Shown here: one piece after another, positions 18,301 through 22,705 of the stretch
Layout of the letters: each line of letters begins with the position of its first letter
Numbering within the stretch: the stretch's first letter is position 1
Source: Pseudomonadota bacterium
Lineage (GTDB): Bacteria; Pseudomonadota; Gammaproteobacteria; Burkholderiales; Burkholderiaceae_D
NCBI GenBank assembly: GCA_018241865.1
Contig: JAFECY010000331.1
Location: 1 to 22,705, forward strand
DNA: 22,705 nucleotides
Reading direction: 5' to 3'
The notes under the pieces: model-generated
Databases searched by the model: none
The model's input: only the letters and a program-made list of their open reading frames with translations
What the model was told of the DNA's origin: nothing
Position numbers and translations under genes: made by a program

Positions 18301-19576
18301 ACGCGAACATTTCGCGCTGGCCGGCGGCGAGCGGCAAGCGTTCGGCGAAATCAGCCAGCGTGCGCAGATCGACCACCTTGGCACGCAGCTCGATGCGTTC
18401 CGGTTGATTGCGTCGCGCCGGCAAGTAACGCTCGGTCATGGTGGTGTTCGGGAACACCAAGCCTTCGCGGGTAGCGAAGGAAAAATCGGTCAGCGCGACC
18501 GCGTGGCCGTAGGCGCCGAAAGCTGGCGCAGTCACCGGTGCGGTGATTGCGTCGCCATCGAGTTCTTCGCGCAGGGAAATGCGGCCGTTCACCCGCGTCA
18601 AGTCCATCGCCTGTAAATCCTTGCGCAGCCGGGTCGATACATCCGTCAGATGCAAATCAGCGGTGAGATCGGCAATCCGCGCGCGGTCGAAGGCCAGCCA
18701 AGCGCGCACCGCACCCTGCCCCTGCGTCAACTCGACCGGATAATCGATATACGCTTTCCATGCCGCCAGATCCGTGCCGCGCACGTCGGCATACAGCGTG
18801 CCGACCCATTGCGAGAAATCCGAAATGCGTTTGGCTAAATGTGGATGCGAAAAATCGGCGCGAATATCGAGCGGCTTGGCGAATGCGGCGGGCGGACTGG
18901 CCTTCAAGGCGAAACGATGCCGCCACCAGCCGTTACGCAAAACGAAATCGACATTCTCCAGCACCAGCTCGGGTGCGCCGCGCTTTTCGTCGAGCCAACT
19001 CAAGCGGCCGCCGTGAATCGCGATCTCGCCCTGCGACAGCACCCAGTCCAAGCCTTTACCGTCATCCGGTTTGCCGGTATCCATGTAAATGCCGCCGACA
19101 TACAGCTTGCCATCGGCGTCGCGCCGGATATCGACGTCCGGCCGGTTGATTTCCAAGCGCTCCAGTTGCAGGCGCGCGCCCAGCAACGACGACCAAGCGA
19201 TGGTGGCGGAAATCCGCGGCAAGCTCAGTGCCGCTTCGTTGCGCTGATCGTGCACCACCACATTGGTCAGCGTCAGCGTCGGCCGCAAGCCGCGCCAAGT
19301 AGCCTCCAACGTATCGAAACTGAGCGGGCGACCAATCGCCTGACTGGCAGCTTGGGCAATCTCTGTTTTGTAATGTTCGATCTGCGGAAGCACCCCGTAA
19401 CGCAGCACGAGGAACAGCGCACAAAAAATAAAATAGACGACGACCAGCAGGCGCAGCAGGATGGTCAGTGCGTTGCGCGTGAGCAGATTGAGATCATCGT
19501 AATAATCCCGCACCGTCAGCCGAAACTGTTCAAGGCGATGACGCAGATAGACGATGGGGTGTTGTCCTGTAGTCAT
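15365..19576 (-). CDS. yhdP: YhdP-family AsmA-like envelope protein
   Basis: A 1403-residue giant protein of the YhdP (DUF3971/AsmA-like) family. A short cytoplasmic start is followed by one membrane helix (about residues 38-62, LTILLRLLVVVYFIFCALFLVLR), and the remainder is a long beta-rich periplasmic body that ends in an AsmA-like C-terminal domain (LDIGAGQFLKVEPSAAKLLGVLSLQSIPRR). E. coli YhdP and its relatives TamB and YdbH help move phospholipids to the outer membrane, and a bridging role across the periplasm is known for that family. The start ATG 19576 was taken over a preceding TTG. It diverges from glnE and overlaps, nearly, the nitrilase. Confidence 0.92.
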   Translation of the reverse strand: MTTGQHPIVYLRHRLEQFRLTVRDYYDDLNLLTRNALTILLRLLVVVYFIFCALFLVLRYGVLPQIEHYKTEIAQAASQAIGRPLSFDTLEATWRGLRPTLTLTNVVVHDQRNEAALSLPRISATIAWSSLLGARLQLERLEINRPDVDIRRDADGKLYVGGIYMDTGKPDDGKGLDWVLSQGEIAIHGGRLSWLDEKRGAPELVLENVDFVLRNGWWRHRFALKASPPAAFAKPLDIRADFSHPHLAKRISDFSQWVGTLYADVRGTDLAAWKAYIDYPVELTQGQGAVRAWLAFDRARIADLTADLHLTDVSTRLRKDLQAMDLTRVNGRISLREELDGDAITAPVTAPAFGAYGHAVALTDFSFATREGLVFPNTTMTERYLPARRNQPERIELRAKVVDLRTLADFAERLPLAAGQREMFASFLPRGQLKDIAVQWQGTYPHLVSYSIKGQFIGLSMNSQAPRPAQPARGKQPAQAALPGIPGFDNLTGSIDANDKEGHFTLASSALRLNLPGYFSEPIMAFDRLDMRAGWVFDRDDQLLLQIDQMQFAQQGVSGSFAGTHKISLKEKQGDAFGEIDLTGKINEIALDKVANYLPAQTPEHLRKWLQDGLLGGKAQNLSIRLKGKLSDFPFNVAQPDGRPKGEFQVSGRIVDGRINYDPTLFAKDGKSPLWPLAEEIKGSIRFDRSRMEIRADSALTKGVQLTNVKAVVPDLMAHSTILDIDGNAAGPMQRFLDYVARSPVSEWIGDFTEDTKASGNAKLALKLHLPLASINDAKVQGALQFDNNDIVLFDGMPELKIASGKLEFSEKGFTLPPLKANFLGAQAEISGGSQGNGDILVKAAGGISADGVRKAYPLPAMQRVAKSLNGSTRYSATVFVKKHGHPEITVESSLQGLGLNFPVPLNKPAKDAMPLKLQLVGLPATGRAQAAEEIRMTLGSTLSARYERQKGNEKNAVWRVVRGGIGVNVPAPQPDSGLIANVNLRSLSLDDWNDYIDAISGDGGDSAAASAATPASAWTQYVDPDVLAVSAVELFVAGRKLDNVVVGASHQQNVWQANIDSEQASGYLTWQQSRSGRGMGRVTARLATLIIPKSAVKDVSDLLEGKKATTQQIPALDIVAENFELFGKKLGQLELQAKNSRGPIGREWLINSLKITNPDGKLDASGKWVNQNGVNQTSLNYTLDIADAGRLLDRFGYEKVLRGGRGKLNGDINWRGLPFSLDIPSLTGNLTLDIGAGQFLKVEPSAAKLLGVLSLQSIPRRLALDFRDVFAAGFAFDNVAGNATIERGVAKTDSFKMRGLAATVGMDGTVDIARETTNLHVVVIPEINADATIGLVALNPAIGIGAFLAQLFLREPLKRAFTFEYQITGPWSEPVVTKLERKTDHGAAGQSSASAITSVEGN

Positions 19577-19688
19577 CAATCAAAACTGAGCAGTGGCAGG
19601 AGCAAGGCCGAGGCAGGCATCTTAGGTATGATGGTCATGTTACCGCCGCGACGATGCGGCCATCCGAGATGATACCCTGTATTGACCC

Positions 19689-22418
19689 ATGACAGATCCC
19701 ACCCTGACACCCGCCCTCGCCTCGCGTTTCTTCACCCGTTGGCTCCATGCCGAAACCGGCCGCGCCGCCTTGATCGAGCACTATATCCACATCAAGATGT
19801 CGCCGGCCGTCTTTGCCGAAATCCTGCAGATGGAAGCGGCAGCCGGCATGCCCTTGCCGCGTGCCACGCGCCGCTTGCGTAATCTGGTCATCGCCCAACT
19901 GATCGCGCGCGATCTGAGCGAACGCGCCGATCTCGATGAAGTCGTCGCCACGTCGAGTGCACTGGCCGAATGCATCGTGCAAACGCATCTCCAAGCCCTG
20001 AGCATCGAGCTGGCCGAACGCCACGGCACGCCCATCGGCCAAGAATCGGGCAAGCCGCAAGAAATGATCGTGCTCGGCATGGGCAAGCTGGGCGGGCGCG
20101 AGCTGAATGTCTCGTCCGACATCGACTTGATTTTCGTGTATCCAGAAGACGGCGAAACTGCCGCCAGCGGCGAGCAACAAGGCTTGTCCAACCACGAATT
20201 TTTCACGCGCCTCGGCAAGAAACTCATCAACGCCATCGCCGACCTCACCGAGGACGGCTTCAGCTTCCGGGTGGACATGGCGCTGCGCCCCAACGGCGCG
20301 TCCGGCCCGCTGGTAGCCAGCTTCGGCATGATCGAGGAATACCTGATGGTGCAGGGGCGCGAATGGGAACGCTATGCCTGGGTCAAGGCGCGCGCGCTGA
20401 CCGGCCAGCCGGACGACATCGCCGCGCTCGACAAGATCGTCCAACCCTTCGTGTATCGGCGCTATCTCGACTTCGGCGCGATCGAAGCAATGCGCACCAT
20501 GCACGCGCAAATCCGCGCCGAGGTCGTGCGTCAAGAAACCCGCCATCCGCATCGCGTGTACAACGTCAAGCTGGGGCGCGGCGGCATCCGTGAAATCGAA
20601 TTTTTAGCGCAAGTGTTCCAGTTGATCCGCGGCGGGCGCGACCCCGAGTTGCGCGACCGCTCCACTCGCGAAACCCTGCGCACGCTGGCGCGCAAGCAAT
20701 TGCTCGACGCCGACGTGGTCTGGCGGCTGCTGGAAATTTACAGCTTTCTGCGCGATCTAGAACACCGCCTGCAATACCTCGACGACGCCCAGACCCACGT
20801 ATTGCCTGCCAACGAAGCCGACCGCCAACTCATCGCCGGCATGATGGGCTTTGCCGACGTGCCGGCGCTGCTGGCCGCGCTGGAAGAACGCTGCGCCTTC
20901 GTCGCCGCGCAATTCGACGCCATCTTCAGCGACAAAAACAGCGACGATGCCGGCGACGAATCGGGCAAGGGCACGCCCGACCTGCCCTCGCTGCTGTGCG
21001 GCAGCGAAGCGCAACAGACGGTCGGCGCGCATCTGGCCACGCTCGGCTTTGCCGAGAGCGATGCCGCCGCCCAGCGTCTGCTGGCGAGCTGGCAATCGAC
21101 GCGCATACAATCTTTGAGCGAAGCCGGCCGCAACCGCGTGCTGGCACTGACCGGCGCAGCACTGCCGATGATCGCCGCTTGCCCGGACGAGCAACTGGCG
21201 ACGCTCAATCGCCTGCTCGATTTCCTCGAAGCCATCGCCCGCCGCAGCGCCTACCTCGCCCTGTTGAGCGAATACCCGCACACCCTGCGCCGCGTGGTAC
21301 GCATGATGCACGCCAGCCGTTGGGCCGCGCAGTACCTAACGCGCCACCCGATTCTGCTCGATGAACTGCTCGACGACCGCACCCTGACCGCCGCGCCGGA
21401 CTGGGCCGCTTTCGGCGCCGAACTGCAGCGCCAGCTCGACGCCCATGCCGGCGACACCGAACACCAGATGAATATCCTGCGCGACATGCATCATGCGCAA
21501 CTGATCCGCCTGCTGGCGCAGGATATCGAAGGCCAGCTGACGGTCGAGCGGCTGGCCGATCACCTGTCGGCGCTGGCCGACGTGCTGGTCGGTGCCACCG
21601 TCAAAACGGTGTGGCAATCGATTAATCAGCGCCACCGCGAGACGCCGCAATTCGCCGTGATCGCCTACGGCAAGCTGGGCGGCAAGGAACTCGGCTACGC
21701 TTCCGACCTCGACGTGATCTTCCTGTACGACGACGACGATCAGGAAGCGCCGATGCACTATGCAAAACTGGCGCAGCGCTTCATCACCTGGATGACCAGC
21801 CACACCTCGGCCGGCATCCTGTTCGATATCGACATCGCCCTGCGCCCGGACGGCGCCAGCGGCCTTCTCGTAACCAGCGTCGCGTCCTTCGAGAAATACC
21901 AGAAGGAATCCGCCTGGCTGTGGGAACACCAAGCCCTGACCCGTGCCCGCTTCTGCTCTGGCGACGCCTCCATCGGCACGAAGTTCGAAGCGATCCGCGA
22001 AACCGTGCTGCGCCAGCCGCGCGAAGAAGCGCCCTTGAAGGAAGAAGTGCTGGCGATGCGCGAAAAGATGCGTACTGCCCACCCCAACCGCAGCGGACAA
22101 TTCGATCTCAAGCACGACGCCGGCGGCATGATCGACATCGAATTCATGGTGCAATACCTGGTGCTGCGCCACGCTGCGCAGTATCCGCAACTGACGGCGG
22201 ATATCGGCAATATCGCGCTGCTGAAACTATGCGGCACGCTGGGCTTGATCGATGCGGAACTGGCCGGGAAAGTGGCGGATGCCTATCGCAGCTTCCGCAA
22301 GATGCAGCACCAGATCAGGCTGCAGGGGGAGGACAAGGCGAGGGTGAGTGGGGAGTGGGTGGAAAAGGAGATCGCGGCGGTGAAACAGTTGTGGAAAAAG
22401 ATTTTCTATAGACTTTAA
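19689..22418 (+). CDS. glnE: Glutamine synthetase adenylyltransferase/adenylyl-removing enzyme
   Basis: GlnE adenylylates and deadenylylates glutamine synthetase in response to PII and glutamine. The 909-residue protein has both nucleotidyltransferase halves. In the N-terminal deadenylylase half, GMGKLGGRELN starts at residue 130, with Asp144 and Asp146. In the C-terminal adenylylase half, GKLGGKELGYASDLD starts at 661, with Asp673 and Asp675. The linker PII-sensing region lies between. All metal Asp residues are present. Intact to the stop at 22416-22418, which abuts the AT-rich insertion. No strong ribosome-binding site; it diverges from yhdP with 112 bp between the starts. Confidence 0.97.
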   Translation: MTDPTLTPALASRFFTRWLHAETGRAALIEHYIHIKMSPAVFAEILQMEAAAGMPLPRATRRLRNLVIAQLIARDLSERADLDEVVATSSALAECIVQTHLQALSIELAERHGTPIGQESGKPQEMIVLGMGKLGGRELNVSSDIDLIFVYPEDGETAASGEQQGLSNHEFFTRLGKKLINAIADLTEDGFSFRVDMALRPNGASGPLVASFGMIEEYLMVQGREWERYAWVKARALTGQPDDIAALDKIVQPFVYRRYLDFGAIEAMRTMHAQIRAEVVRQETRHPHRVYNVKLGRGGIREIEFLAQVFQLIRGGRDPELRDRSTRETLRTLARKQLLDADVVWRLLEIYSFLRDLEHRLQYLDDAQTHVLPANEADRQLIAGMMGFADVPALLAALEERCAFVAAQFDAIFSDKNSDDAGDESGKGTPDLPSLLCGSEAQQTVGAHLATLGFAESDAAAQRLLASWQSTRIQSLSEAGRNRVLALTGAALPMIAACPDEQLATLNRLLDFLEAIARRSAYLALLSEYPHTLRRVVRMMHASRWAAQYLTRHPILLDELLDDRTLTAAPDWAAFGAELQRQLDAHAGDTEHQMNILRDMHHAQLIRLLAQDIEGQLTVERLADHLSALADVLVGATVKTVWQSINQRHRETPQFAVIAYGKLGGKELGYASDLDVIFLYDDDDQEAPMHYAKLAQRFITWMTSHTSAGILFDIDIALRPDGASGLLVTSVASFEKYQKESAWLWEHQALTRARFCSGDASIGTKFEAIRETVLRQPREEAPLKEEVLAMREKMRTAHPNRSGQFDLKHDAGGMIDIEFMVQYLVLRHAAQYPQLTADIGNIALLKLCGTLGLIDAELAGKVADAYRSFRKMQHQIRLQGEDKARVSGEWVEKEIAAVKQLWKKIFYRL

Positions 22419-22430
22419 GCTAGGCATCAC
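22419..22430 (+). other. Cassette-like 5' border directly after glnE
   Basis: gctaggcatcac starts at the base after the glnE stop and differs at one base from gctaggcgtcac (3467-3478), the 5' border of the attC cassette. The sequence becomes AT-rich from here. No attC is visible, since the 3' part is missing. Confidence 0.4.
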
Positions 22431-22461
22431 TAAATCTAAATTGATCAATTTTGGAGTGATT

Positions 22462-22593
22462 ATGTTTTTCTTTCGATTGATATCTACTGTTTTTTTATCG
22501 TTGTTTTGCTCAGTAGCATTAGCTGATGTTTATTTTTCTGAAAGTACCAAGTCAATCTCTATAGAGATTAGCGGGAACATTGACCTGTGCTGA
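22462..22593 (+). pseudogene. Secreted-protein gene truncated by an insertion sequence
   Basis: The ORF encodes 43 residues: MFFFRLISTVFLSLFCSVALA is a clear signal peptide, followed by DVYFSESTKSISIEISGNI before the reading frame enters the IS end and stops. GGAGTG precedes the ATG by 4-5 bases. It is far lower in GC than glnE. The product's family is not recognisable. The last few residues and the stop derive from the insertion sequence, so the true gene was longer and is probably inactive. Confidence 0.65.
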
Positions 22594-22705
22594 GATTTTC
22601 GGACCGAAAGTAATTTGAGAGAATAGCTCCCAAACCGAGAGGGAGCAATGAAGAAGAGCCGATACAGCGACGAACAAATCGTCCGGATTTTGCGGGAAGC
22701 CGACA
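22586..22705 (+). mobile_element. Left end of an IS3-family insertion sequence
   Basis: The sequence from tgtgctgag (or from tgacct at 22581) to the window edge precedes a typical IS3-family orfA. A short inverted repeat tttcgg-a-ccgaaa lies inside the end. The exact boundary cannot be set without the other end and the target duplication. Confidence 0.7.
22648..22705 (+). CDS. IS3-family transposase OrfA, N-terminal fragment
   Basis: The visible start MKKSRYSDEQIVRILREAD is the usual beginning of an IS3-family OrfA helix-turn-helix DNA-binding protein, close to IS407-type OrfA. GGGAGC lies just upstream. The gene runs off the window; OrfB with the DDE domain would follow and be joined to OrfA by programmed frameshifting. 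Confidence 0.85.
   Translation, partial: MKKSRYSDEQIVRILREAD

Noticed and set aside
15365-19672. Long ORFs on the strand opposite yhdP, tldD, argG and glnE
   Set aside because: They are Arg/His/Gln- or Ala-rich shadow frames produced by high GC at third codon positions, with no domain motifs or ribosome-binding sites.

Overview
The window looks like a chromosomal core segment of a betaproteobacterium. Close similarity of the housekeeping proteins and the order glnE / yhdP - nitrilase - tldD - aroG suggest Burkholderiales, probably Oxalobacteraceae. That assignment rests on remembered protein families and gene order, since no search was run. Most of the sequence is GC-rich and densely coding, with small AT-richer insertions at two or three gene borders.

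Layout, left to right. At 98-703 (-) is oligoribonuclease orn. Diverging from it is a tight + strand cluster at 748-3287: an M48 membrane protease, a pterin carbinolamine dehydratase and the ribosome-assembly GTPase rsgA. At about 3468-4183 lies a solitary integron-type gene cassette: one ORF of unknown function ending in a recognisable attC site, with no integrase in the window. An FAD-dependent monooxygenase follows (4338-5534). The arginine genes argF and argG (5780-8518, +) are split by a DUF559 gene whose two ends carry related inverted repeats. Then come ppnP (+), convergent murB (-), yajQ and two overlapping genes (+): a hypothetical protein and an exported retropepsin-like protease.

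From 11630 to 19576 the genes run on the minus strand: yhdP, nitrilase, tldD, aroG. The space between tldD and aroG (12695-12995) holds what looks like a complete amino-acid attenuator. It has a 23-residue leader peptide with a run of Tyr and Phe codons, an intrinsic terminator, and an upstream exact copy of one terminator arm that could form the antiterminator. A DAHP synthase controlled by Tyr/Phe-codon stalling makes biological sense.

glnE (19689-22418, +) diverges from yhdP. Directly behind its stop codon the base composition drops sharply. There is a sequence nearly identical to the 5' border of the first cassette, followed by the start of a small secreted-protein gene that is cut by the left end of an IS3-family element running off the window.

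The most rewarding parts are the aroG attenuator, the lone attC cassette with its possible second insertion site after glnE, and the repeat-flanked DUF559 unit between argF and argG.
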